Below, in pieces: positions 33,800 through 42,765 of a DNA stretch of 64,000 nucleotides. Origin of the DNA: Liolophura sinensis (Eukaryota; Mollusca; Polyplacophora; Chitonida; Chitonidae); contig NC_088307.1 in NCBI RefSeq assembly GCF_032854445.1, positions 12,526,001 through 12,590,000 of the forward strand. The letters run 5' to 3'. Under the pieces are notes generated by a model. The model worked only from the letters and a program-made list of their open reading frames with translations. It had not been told where the DNA came from and made no database searches. Every line of letters begins with the position of its first letter. Positions within the stretch are counted from its first letter, which is position 1. Position numbers and translations under genes: made by a program.

Positions 33800-33965
33800 A
33801 CCATTGCCTCCGGCCGTACGTGGAAAGGTCTGCCAGCAAACTGCAGATGGTCGTGGGTTTCCACTGGGCTGTGCCGGGTTTCGTCTCACAATAATGCTGG
33901 CCGCTGTCGTATAAGTAAAATATTCTTGAGTAAGGCGTAAAAGACCCCTTCAAATAAAAACATGA
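33800..33965 (+). mobile_element. 5'-truncated SINE, plus strand
   Basis: Body and tail of the first SINE family: 'ccggccgtacgtggaaaggt', 'cagatggtcgtgggtttcca', 'ataatgctggccgctgtcgt', 'gtaaaatattcttgagtaag'. The head is missing. Confidence 0.85.
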
Positions 33966-35274
33966 ATAAATTAATAGTCTATTGCGAACTGTCCATTAAC
34001 AACGCGTAATTGTCCAACCACAGAGCGGTATTATTGCAAATAGGTCAGTCGGATGTCCCACACATTGGTCACAAATGTTCTGTGTTTTCATGACGTCACA
34101 ATGGCTTTCAGCGGGAATGGAATAAAATGGAAGGTTGTCAGGAGAAAGCGGGGTGGGACATCGGGTGTGGTGAATTTGTTTATGCTGGATGAATCCTTCG
34201 TCAAAGTAAAACTAGTCGGGACGAACAAATTGTGGACACCGAGTTACAGCAACTATAGCGCTGTTTGCACAAGATGACATATGCAGTACACAGATTACTG
34301 CATATGCATTACACAGATTACTGCATATAAAAACATAGTAAAAACAAATCTCACCCACAGGGAATAAATAAATATAAAGAGGGGTTTAATCAGGACGGCT
34401 AGTACAAGAGTACAGCATGAAAACAAAAACCAGAGCAGAGACGACAGTAAGATAGTTAGCACTTAATCTCACGCAGCCAATGAAATCCGGTCAAACTACC
34501 TCAGTTCCTCTTCTATTGTAACTGCTCATGTGAATGTAAAAATAGTACCCGTCTCATAGTACAAAGGTTTATGTAGTAAAAATACAGAGTGACCTACCAT
34601 TGAATCAAACAGGACAATTTGTTCGGAATTGTTTATATTAACATAATCATATCAGTTTTCTTTACACAGAACAGTATCTTAGCCAAATTGTCCATTGCAT
34701 AAAACCATTGTTCACAGATGGTCTGATGGTTTTGTAAATACATTAGCGGCAATCAACTTCAAGACAAGGGAGTAAACACATGTTTAACAGTGTGAATACA
34801 GCGCCCAATGTACACGACGATTGTAAAGACGTCTCAACAGACACACTTTGGTAAGATTTAAAAGTCGTCCAAAAACAAAAAAGGTTCTAAACCCCTTTTA
34901 ACTCATCGCATCATGCACATACGTCATTCGTACAGGGTCTGCTCGTTAGCCTAAACAGTTTTACATACTGCGCTCGAAATTCCAGTCTGTATATATCGCT
35001 TTGCTACTGTATGTATATAAAAGTTGTCGAAAAGACAAGCATTTAAAACTCGTCTGTATTTACTCTGAAAAAATTTATTTTGACAGAAAATCTGCTGTTT
35101 AAGTGATGTTAGAGTGTGTTCTGTTATCATAACGCAGAGTTCTGTCATATTCAACTTTATATCCTGATAGTCTAACAAAATAATCTGCAGCAATTGCAAA
35201 ATACATTCTACACCACTCAGATAACATAATTTTTGTTAAATTTGACATATTTTTAGTGTAATCTTACCGTGAAG
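33966..35274. other. Spacer, nothing recognised
   Basis: Short frames at 34053-34277 (+) and 34951-35199 (-) have no recognised content. A 'cattacacagattactgcat' phrase is repeated two to three times near 34280-34330. Confidence 0.4.
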
Positions 35275-35410
35275 AGACATTCGTAGTTCATCTGCTTCAC
35301 AGCCGGGACATTTTTCCACATTCTGATGGAAATTTCACACTGTATGGGTCATTTTGCTGAGATTAAAAAGTCAGGACTGAAGATTTCAACACGTCTGTAT
35401 CTAAACTAAA
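35275..35410 (-). pseudogene. GPCR helix-7 fragment, decayed
   Basis: Minus text reads '...VLKSSVLTFLIS' and, after a break, 'YSVKFPSECGKMSRL'. This parallels 'ILRIVIFHSFLISKF' and 'YNMEFRKECGKLFRL' of the GPCR C pseudogene a few hundred bases away. Probably the end of another tandem GPCR copy whose rest is gone. Confidence 0.5.
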
Positions 35411-35659
35411 AGAAAGCTAAATTATGAAGTAAGGATGATCATACAGACAACTGAGTTAAAAAAAACTACTACAACATGTAATGTCTTGATTAAAGCTGGA
35501 AAAACTTCCTTTGGCGTCAGAGTTCCTAAACTTTTATAGTATTGTACACACAAAAATAAATGAAAGTATGCTTATGCATGGTTGTCTGTATGATGAACCT
35601 TACTTCATATTTTAGCTTTCTTTTACTTTAATCGGTGCTTAAAGAAACATCATTCACAG

Positions 35660-35862
35660 TTAGGCTATTCTGTTCGACAGCCTGAACAATTTTCCACACT
35701 CTTTTCGAAATTCCATATTGTACACACCGTATATCAGTGGATTTGCAAATTTAGAGATGAGAAAACTATGGAAGATTACAATTCTTAAAATCCCCAGTGT
35801 TTTGCGGTGGTTATGGGATTGTTCCCAGTCTACTACGATCCCTGAAGCACGAACCGCCATAT
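35660..35862 (-). pseudogene. GPCR C pseudogene, helix 7 and tail
   Basis: Right-hand piece (in protein order the last) of a receptor split by the composite element: MAVRASGIVVDWEQS, then SFLISKFANPLIYGVYNMEF with an intact NPxIY motif and the stop at 35660-35662. It connects exactly with the part ending at 40450. With the element and one ATAT removed, CWLPY runs straight into MAVRASG, matching CWLPF-VFIRFSG of the intact paralogues. Confidence 0.85.
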
Positions 35863-36315
35863 GGCCTCGGACCCCCATTAATTTTCCATAAGCGACAATG
35901 TTAACGTCTAGCGCTGTAGCTCAGTCCCAAACATTCCGTGGCCATTAAGCTTTGGTGCATACCTGGCCCAGCCTGTGAGAAAGAAGCCATGAAAATCTTG
36001 ACATAGGTTGACCGTCAAAATCTGGACCTTTTCATGCCGTCAGCTGGGAGGCGTGCCTAGCAACGCCAAGGGGACGTCACTCGCAGCCTCATCACTACCT
36101 CACACCTTGTGTCCTCTCGCCCAGAATTTCAAACTTTCATCAATAAAGCTCATACCTCCTCAAAGTTTAGACAGTTTCCAGCATTTTAATACCAAGCATG
36201 CACCTGTGCACCAAAAATGGACGCCTGGGAGCAAAAAAAGACTTTATACCCTAAAATTCACAGAACTACAATCGTCCCTACCGAAAAACGGAAGTTGTAA
36301 TGGGGGTCTGTGTCC
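35863..36315 (+). repeat. Terminal direct repeat, left
   Basis: 453 bp, same length as the right repeat and differing from it at three positions by eye (catgaaa/cataaaa, tttt/tttc and ccgtcag/ccggcag). Contains AATAAA on plus (in 'tcatcaataaagctc') and TATAAA on minus (in 'tagggtataaagtc'). No reading frame of note. Confidence 0.9.
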
Positions 36316-37284
36316 TATCACACCAGCCACCTTTTTTCAAAATCAATAATTTTTGCACCACACAATTCCTGACACTTCTGAACCTCACAGGCAAAATTAG
36401 GGCTTGATACATGCAGAAACTTTGGAGTTGAATGAATTCAAGTTGGGGTACCCCCATCTTGAACATGTGTCTTTTTTCCAGGGTGAAAAAACTCTGAGGG
36501 GTAAACTTTGAAGCCTTGCAGTGCATATACCGTTCGAGATATCTCCATCAGGTCAACTGTTTTGGAAAGACAAGATGTTTATCTGCAAGAAAAGTTAAAA
36601 AAATCACATTGACAGAGCACTTTAGACTTTTCAAAAGCAAACATTTAGAGAAATATACATTTTTAAGAAGACTTTTCTACTCAGAGCAGCTTTAAATATC
36701 AAAGTTACAAGCCAAAAGTGTCAAAGCATACATCAAAATATAGGTAATTTATCTGACAATTAAATGTCAAAATATAAGACATTTACTTCAGCAACTATGT
36801 GAAAAAAATTGACTGACAGTGTGGTAGGGGGTATCAAAGCGGATTGTCACGATTTCAGAACAATCACTTGTGACCAAAATCAAAGCAAGAATAATGCCTC
36901 AAGGTGATAAAGACCTAATCACAGGCACTTTTTTAGTGGACAGGACTTAAGAAAAGACTAGTATCCCAGTTCCCCACTGAATAACATGATGAAACCCTTT
37001 AAAAGACCACCCAGCCAGGCACCCCCCCCCCCCCTGCCCTCCTCCCCCATGACTGCTGATTGGCTGACCAGCTCACCATGCAAAAACCTCCCTGCACCAT
37101 TGCTGTTGTCTCACAGCAGGTTATTACTCTGCACAGTAACATCAAAGGGTGTCACATTGGCATCTACAATATATAAACAGAGAGGAAAAATATGAATTTA
37201 ACATTTCCAATCAGGCAGCCACCAAGTACACCTATATTGGTCAGTCTGACAGTTAACAAGGCAAACAATCTACCCCAAAACACC
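36316..37284 (+). promoter_or_regulatory. Transposase 5' region
   Basis: No gene is recognised here. A TATATAA motif at about 37170 lies roughly 115 bp before the preferred transposase ATG and only 22 bp before an earlier in-frame ATG (37192). A transcript starting about 30 bp past the TATA box would exclude the earlier ATG. A C13-14 run sits at about 37022. Promoter role is inferred from position only. Confidence 0.3.
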
Positions 37285-39246
37285 ATGAAGGGAGACAGAA
37301 AGAGGAAACAGTCTAGATTTCAAGCTGGAAAGGCCCAGAATGGCTCAAATAACCTGTCAGCAGTTACAGACATGCTGAATCCTGTGCCTGGGTGTTCCTT
37401 GATGGACACAGATTTCCAGCCCAATCAGGAGGCTGTAAGAACACACCAGCCTGACACAAAGAGAATACAGCGGCCAAGACGGTGCAAGGTAGATTCCACG
37501 GCTGGATCAGACAGAGATACACATGAGCGGGAATGGGCTGCTGAAGGAATGCGACTCATAGATATACAGAAAATGGTGTGTATATGGAACAAAGTTATGC
37601 TTGAGCACAGTGAGACCAAGGACCACTGTCCACTGCCCAGGTTAGAGATAGCTGCAGAGAAAAAGTGGGGTTTAGCCTGGGCGTTCAGTTTTAAGTGCTG
37701 TGACTGTGACTATGTATCTGGCTTCCACAAATTCTACAAAGAGGTAGAATGCAACAGACCTGGCCAAAAAGCTGCGGCGGTGAACCGAGCTCTTCAAGTA
37801 GGCCTCCAGGACACACCAATGGGGAACACCCGAGCCAGACTCCTATTTGCAGCGATGGACGTGCCGCCTGCCACTCGTAGGAACATGCATCGCACTGCAA
37901 ACCATGTCGCATCTGCAATCGCAAAGCTGAACAGAGAGGATATGGCAAATAAGGTGGGAGAGGTAAAGGCATACAAAAGGCAAAGAGGAGAGGATGACAG
38001 CACAATAGATCTGGCCACAGACACTCGCTACAACAGCATTACCATAACCAGTCCCAAGAAACCGGGCCAGAATGCTTCACAAGCAATTTCCCTGGCTGTG
38101 GAGACATCAACAGACAAGCAATACATTGTCTCCGCAGCACTGAAGAATAAATTGTGTTGGACTGGGTCCTGGCTAAGAGGAAAAGGCTTCCAAGTAAAGT
38201 GCCCTGGAGGACACGAGGAGTGCACAGCGAACACAAACCCACATGCCCCCTGGTCCGAGTATAATATGGGGAACGAGATTGGCGAGGGATTGGCGAGGCA
38301 AGGTGTTTTAGCCAAACATGTAACCACAGACGGCGACTCCAGGTCAGCCAAGGGAGTGGAGGACGGCATCCGACTGGTCGAGCCACTGTGGGAGGTCGAA
38401 CGGTTAGCAGACCCCACGCACCTTGGTAGATCCCAGTTCAAGAAATGTAACCAGGCTAAGTTCAGCGATGCCATGTTCGAAGGACAGGGCCGAACGAGGG
38501 AAGCCAGGAAGAAAGCACAGAAGGTGTTGAGTCAGGATGTTAAGGCCAGGTGTAGCTTGATATTTTCTCAACTTATGTCTGAGCACATTGGTGACATGAG
38601 GAAAATAAAAACTTGCCTACCCAGGGTTGTGGATGCAACGGTCAGGTGTTACGGTGGGGACTGTTCCAAATGCCGCAGGAACAGTGTGGTTTGCTCCGGA
38701 GGGGAAACCAGCAGCTGGTGGGAGAGGTCCCTGTTTTTATCCACCAGTAAACTCTGCCCTTTTATCATGGATGACAACGACAGGAAACTATTGACCGAAG
38801 TACTGCACATGAGGTTGAGCGAGACAGCCGTCACCAGTCTCCGGATGAACACCAGCACTCAAAAGTGCGAAGCTGTCAATAGATCACTCAGCGTCTCCTT
38901 GCCCAAGAATGTAAACTACAGCAGAAATATGGAGGGAAGGGCGGCGTCCACAATCCACAGACTTAACAATGGCCAGGACAAGTCCACGGCTGCCAAACTC
39001 CAAGCTGTCGGCGCCAGTATTTCACCTAGGAGCGAGAGAACAGTACAACAGATTGAAAGGGTGAACCAGTACCACAAGGTTTATAAGAAGCGACAGACAG
39101 TTAAGGGGAGATCACTCCGCAATACAGCCAGAAAACTTCGAGAGCACATTGAGTACAGGCTTTCAAATCCAGAAGAAAAAACTGACTATGCCAAGGGACA
39201 ACTGGACAACACCCAAACAGATCACACATACACTAGATATTTGTAA
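37285..39246 (+). CDS. Mutator-like DDE transposase, intact
   Basis: 653 residues from MKGDRKRKQSRF. An in-frame ATG at 37192 adds 31 less basic residues. The N-terminus is basic with the F-x-G-K/N-Q-type start seen in this family. A CCDCDY cluster (about 138-143) precedes NRALQVGLQDTPMGNTRARL and TRRNMHR. Candidate catalytic residues: Asp about 246 in LATDTRYNS, Asp about 349 in VTTDGDSRSAKGV (family signature DGDS), and Glu about 529 in TQKCEAVNRSLSVSLPKNV. A CxxxxCxxC...C cluster (about 455-470) lies between the second Asp and the Glu, and HRLNNG follows. This order and these motifs match what I remember of invertebrate proteins annotated as Mutator-like transposase domain. It would cut and join DNA at the element's ends in the nucleus. 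No stops or shifts, so it may be functional. It lies tail to tail with the nuclease gene, 108 bp apart. Confidence 0.8.
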   Translation: MKGDRKRKQSRFQAGKAQNGSNNLSAVTDMLNPVPGCSLMDTDFQPNQEAVRTHQPDTKRIQRPRRCKVDSTAGSDRDTHEREWAAEGMRLIDIQKMVCIWNKVMLEHSETKDHCPLPRLEIAAEKKWGLAWAFSFKCCDCDYVSGFHKFYKEVECNRPGQKAAAVNRALQVGLQDTPMGNTRARLLFAAMDVPPATRRNMHRTANHVASAIAKLNREDMANKVGEVKAYKRQRGEDDSTIDLATDTRYNSITITSPKKPGQNASQAISLAVETSTDKQYIVSAALKNKLCWTGSWLRGKGFQVKCPGGHEECTANTNPHAPWSEYNMGNEIGEGLARQGVLAKHVTTDGDSRSAKGVEDGIRLVEPLWEVERLADPTHLGRSQFKKCNQAKFSDAMFEGQGRTREARKKAQKVLSQDVKARCSLIFSQLMSEHIGDMRKIKTCLPRVVDATVRCYGGDCSKCRRNSVVCSGGETSSWWERSLFLSTSKLCPFIMDDNDRKLLTEVLHMRLSETAVTSLRMNTSTQKCEAVNRSLSVSLPKNVNYSRNMEGRAASTIHRLNNGQDKSTAAKLQAVGASISPRSERTVQQIERVNQYHKVYKKRQTVKGRSLRNTARKLREHIEYRLSNPEEKTDYAKGQLDNTQTDHTYTRYL

Positions 39247-39354
39247 CCGCCAATTTTGTATATAATTTGTCACTGCTGTTGTTGCTTATGAAAGAAATTA
39301 AAAAATGATAACAGAAATTGAGCAAAATCTAAAACAATCTGTTATTTATTATTT

Positions 39355-39738
39355 TTAATGAGGGGAAACCAACCTGCTCAGTCTTAAATGCAACATGCAA
39401 CTTGCATACTGCCCATGGCCGAGACAGCAGTGCTGCCTGTTATTGTTAACACAATGTGATTCCAAGCTTATGTGGTCCACATTTACACAGCGTGTGTTGT
39501 GGCACACGTGTGAACAATCAAGCTTGGGATCTAAATGTGACAGCCCCTGTCTGGCCATATAAACAAGTCTACTGATGTGTTTCTTCTTCCATCGATGTGT
39601 GACGGGGTCTTTGTAGGAGGCAAGACCATATCGACCATCCCTCGTCAATGGTCCAGTCCACACTCGACAGGCTCCGTTTTCACTATAAACACTGAAACTT
39701 TCAATTTTTGCAGCAATTTCTGCTCTGAACGTCTCCAT
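39355..39738 (-). CDS. His-Me finger (zinc-loop) nuclease
   Basis: 127 residues from METFRAEI. CRVWTGPLTRDGRYG (about 24-38) is the usual entry strand of homing-endonuclease zinc-loop proteins. HISRLVYMAR follows. The core LDCSHVCHNTRCVNVDHISL (about 73-92) holds Cys75, His77, Cys79, His80, Cys84 and His89 in the spacing of the I-PpoI-like His-Me family (active His, zinc ligands, Asn-x-x-His). Then NNNRQHCCLGHGQYASC provides further Cys/His ligands. By family it should nick or cut DNA with a metal ion. It is complete, with AATAAA just past the stop on minus (about 39346). Inside the composite element and convergent with the transposase, so probably co-mobile. It could assist transposition, bias inheritance by cutting empty sites, or be a domesticated passenger; which is not decidable from sequence. 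Confidence 0.8.
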   Translation of the reverse strand: METFRAEIAAKIESFSVYSENGACRVWTGPLTRDGRYGLASYKDPVTHRWKKKHISRLVYMARQGLSHLDPKLDCSHVCHNTRCVNVDHISLESHCVNNNRQHCCLGHGQYASCMLHLRLSRLVSPH

Positions 39739-39996
39739 TTTCAAGCGTAGGAATACTAGAACGTTGCATGTTGTTCATTTCAGGATGCCTATACACATGC
39801 TACCCTACGCTGAACAGCATTTTACCGATTTTTCATCAAAATGGATATTTTCAAAATGTAAATAGCCCCAAGAAGCTATGAAACGGCCCAATCAATGCAA
39901 AACACATCACAGACATACCCACCAAAAATTATCAGGCTGCTGCGAAATCTAAGCGCATAGTGACATTTTTCACATTTTGGTGACTTCGTCAGTACA

Positions 39997-40449
39997 GGCC
40001 TCGGACCCCCATTAATTTTCCATAAGCGACAATGTTAACGTCTAGCGCTGTAGCTCAGTCCCAAACATTCCGTGGCCATTAAGCTTTGGTGCATACCTGG
40101 CCCAGCCTGTGAGAAAGAAGCCATAAAAATCTTGACATAGGTTGACCGTCAAAATCTGGACCTTTCCATGCCGGCAGCTGGGAGGCGTGCCTAGCAACGC
40201 CAAGGGGACGTCACTCGCAGCCTCATCACTACCTCACACCTTGTGTCCTCTCGCCCAGAATTTCAAACTTTCATCAATAAAGCTCATACCTCCTCAAAGT
40301 TTAGACAGTTTCCAGCATTTTAATACCAAGCATGCACCTGTGCACCAAAAATGGACGCCTGGGAGCAAAAAAAGACTTTATACCCTAAAATTCACAGAAC
40401 TACAATCGTCCCTACCGAAAAACGGAAGTTGTAATGGGGGTCTGTGTCC
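39997..40449 (+). repeat. Terminal direct repeat, right
   Basis: 453 bp copy of the left repeat. Its right end is the insertion border next to ATAT at 40450-40453. Confidence 0.9.
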
Positions 40450-41206
40450 ATATACGGTAACCAACATATGACGTAAGTTCCGGTCATCAGAGATACCGTC
40501 GTGGTGGCTTTGCTAGATGATTCCCCGGATGTTGTCCTGTGCGCAGTGGAGGTGATGTTGGCTGGTTTACAGTTGGTAATTTTTCTGACCTGCTTTAATA
40601 TTTTGTACTGACAAATTGCCATTGTCATCGAACTGGGTAGTGACACCAAAACAAACAATACAGCAGTGCAATACATTGCTTGTTGGCTGGCTGTAAACTG
40701 TATTTGACAATGGCGCGTATAAGAATTGTGCCCATAAAATTGACACCCAAGTGTCAGACACAATGACAGAATGGCGGGAAACAACCGGCAAAATCCAATA
40801 ACAAACGCGCACCGGCGAGGAGTAGCCATATTTGAATACTGTAGCGGTCTGCAGCAAGCAATGTAACAGTCCAAACTAATCGCCCCCATTAAATACAGCT
40901 CACCACTTCCGTAGAAAATTGAAAAGAACACATACACACCACAAGCTGGTAGACTTAAGGCCGCGTCGCCTCTAATCCGCTGTTGTGGATAAAACCCGAC
41001 ATTAGATAAACAAGCCAGAAGGTCTTCCACAGCGAGAGCAGACACCAAGTAGTAGGTAACTCTGTGTAAGACCGGTCTCTTGTAGACTGTCACAAGCAAA
41101 ACACGATGTTTCCAACGATAGCCAAGTGTGAACCAATAGCGAAGAGAACGTATTGGGTGACGACAACTCCAGTAGAGAATCCATCTGTTTGAGTCGAGTT
41201 GTTCAT
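40450..41206 (-). pseudogene. GPCR C pseudogene, N-terminus to helix 6
   Basis: Begins MNNSTQTDGFSTGVVVTQ and continues through helix 1 to VGNIV. A net 2-bp change at about 41105 shifts the frame. The text resumes LLVTVYKRPVLHRVTYYLV, SALAVEDLLAC, then LDCYIACCRPLQY (DRY motif changed to DCY) and ends VICWLPY at the insertion. It is related to GPCR A1/B1 but clearly diverged (about half identical by eye). Opposite in direction to the array GPCRs. Since both the frameshift and the insertion break it, which came first is unknown; the DRY change hints at earlier relaxation. Confidence 0.85.
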
Positions 41207-41377
41207 TTTGCCTGCCGTTCAGATCGAATGAACTTCGATCGATTTTACGCTATCACTTACAATGGTGATTAAAACTGATCGGATTATATATTTCTGATAT
41301 GGATATGAATATTCACTGTCATAACTAAACCATACATATATATTCATGTATATTCACTGCCTCTACAAATTATAATA

Positions 41378-41640
41378 CTCAACAAAAATATAAACCCACA
41401 TTTTATATTGTTTTCTCTAAGTATTAAATAACGCGCATTCATTATTAGTTGTGGCTTCAACTGAAACCTGATTTTTTTCAGTTTAGGGCAATAATCCAAG
41501 AGCTATGTCAGCATGACATAGAGTGGTCGGTAATCACAGTTCACAGCAATCAGTGCCAAGTGCGTCCCCCTTTAGCATTACGAAGAGCGTGAACTGTGAT
41601 TACCGACCACTCTGACCAATCTGGTGGAAATGAAACCACG
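41378..41640 (-). mobile_element. Tc1/mariner-like relic with 25-bp inverted repeat
   Basis: Left border text 'actcaacaaaaatataaacc' resembles a frequent Tc1/mariner terminus. Near the right the minus strand reads VHALRNAKGGRTWH and a stop, like Tc1 transposase ends. Inside, a perfect 25-bp inverted repeat pairs 41520-41544 with 41589-41613 around a 44-nt loop. Related, more decayed copies are at 24.05, 55.5 and 61.0 kb. Confidence 0.6.
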
Positions 41641-42412
41641 ATTGATTAAGAAAAGTTACCCTGATTGTCGAGTTATCTTGTTATTCAACACTGAAAAAAA
41701 ATAATATAGAATTGCTTCATACGTTTATATCTTAGTTTATTATATTTTCATATAACGTGACACAACTTAAATAAATCAAAGCCGTCTGTACCCTTCCATT
41801 CGTTTTCAAAGTCCATCCATTCAGCAGACACTGACGCACGAAAGTGGTTCAACAGTACTACACGTTGAATCGTCAGCATATAACTGCGGAAATAGGTGAA
41901 TGCCGTTTTGAATAAAATCGATAAAGCCTATATTTGCATTTTTCGTAAATTAAATTTAAGGGGCTAAAAAGGAAATCAAAACACCTTTAATATGAAATTC
42001 GGACTTACCTGTCCTCTCTGAAAACCTAATAAGATTGAAAAAATAACGGTACATTTCTAAAAAAAATGATGGACCCTGCCCCGTCGTAAGAAACGCTCAC
42101 ATCGGTGTGGCGAGTATGGTCACTGTGTAAATGCAATAGCATTTAATTCACCGATATGTGTTTGTTTGTATCCTAAGCAACGCTATCCCATCAAATAGTT
42201 TTAGAAATCCCATCCATCGTTATATATTTACATTGCATTAGGCATTATTGATGTCCGCATTTATAGTCAGATTTCAACCAGATGGAGTTTCGAATCCGCT
42301 AAGGCATTATGTTTGCTTTAGAAAGTATATTGATTAGTATATATAGTTTTCGTCATTTGTCATGTCAATGGATACTTTGTTAATATGCACTATTTAAAGA
42401 TTTACAGATTTA
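41641..42412. other. Spacer, nothing recognised
   Basis: AT-rich; no open frame, repeat or RNA gene identified. Confidence 0.5.
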
Positions 42413-42765
42413 CTGGCCCAGTGGTTAGAACATCCCATGGATACCTGGGAACAAAACCGGGGCGGGTCATACCAAGGATTAAAATTGGTACTTGTGGCAG
42501 TTTCGCTTGGCGCTCAGCACTGAGCGGTTAGAGCAAGAAGTCAGGACATGCTGGCCCTGTGTCTGTATAATATGACTGGATGGGGTGTCAAGTCTGGTGT
42601 CTTCAGCATGATGCTTCAGAGGCAGCAGCACTTTGACGGCATGGACTCGCCCTCTTACAAAAAGACACAATGTATATACACACACCCAATGACTCCTCGA
42701 CGTCAAGCCTTAAAAACTGTGAAGTTGTACGCGAAAGCCCACGTACATTTATCTGTTAAGTGTTT
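42413..42765 (+). mobile_element. Probable SINE-like dispersed repeat
   Basis: Starts with an A-box-like 'tggcccagtggttagaacat'. It then carries 'gcttggcgctcagcac', 'tggatggggtgtcaagtctg', 'gtcttcagcatgatgcttca' and 'ccaatgactcctcgacgtca', phrases I recall as a repeat in molluscan sequence. Overlapping open frames on both strands are incidental. Single copy in this window, so family status rests on memory. Confidence 0.45.

Larger units (their letters stand above)
35863..40449 (+). mobile_element. Composite DNA transposon with direct terminal repeats
   Basis: 4,587 bp insertion in the GPCR C gene, flanked by ATAT at 35859-35862 and 40450-40453. Structure: 453-bp repeat (35863-36315), 3,681 bp interior, 453-bp repeat (39997-40449) in the same direction. 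Each repeat begins GGCCTCGGACCCCCATTA and ends TAATGGGGGTCTGTGTCC, imperfect inverted termini with a perfect 11-bp core. The interior carries a DDE transposase gene (+) and a His-Me finger nuclease gene (-), converging. The interior edges next to the repeats (TATC on one side, TACA on the other) are not a target duplication. So the inner repeat borders do not look like independent insertions into the interior. No reverse transcriptase, primer-binding site or purine tract is seen, and the ends are not TG..CA, which argues against an LTR retrotransposon. Superfamily not assigned. Confidence 0.85.

Noticed and set aside
37425-38858. Minus-strand frames across the transposase gene
   Set aside because: Antisense shadows; the plus frame is continuous and carries the family motifs.
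36316-39996. Interior as an independent transposon inserted next to a solo repeat
   Set aside because: I could find no convincing inverted termini or target duplication at its own edges; not fully excluded.
35863-40449. LTR retrotransposon with 453-bp LTRs
   Set aside because: Direct repeats and a 4-bp duplication fit, but ends are GG..CC with inverted cores, there is no primer-binding site, purine tract, gag, protease or reverse transcriptase, and the interior encodes a DDE transposase.
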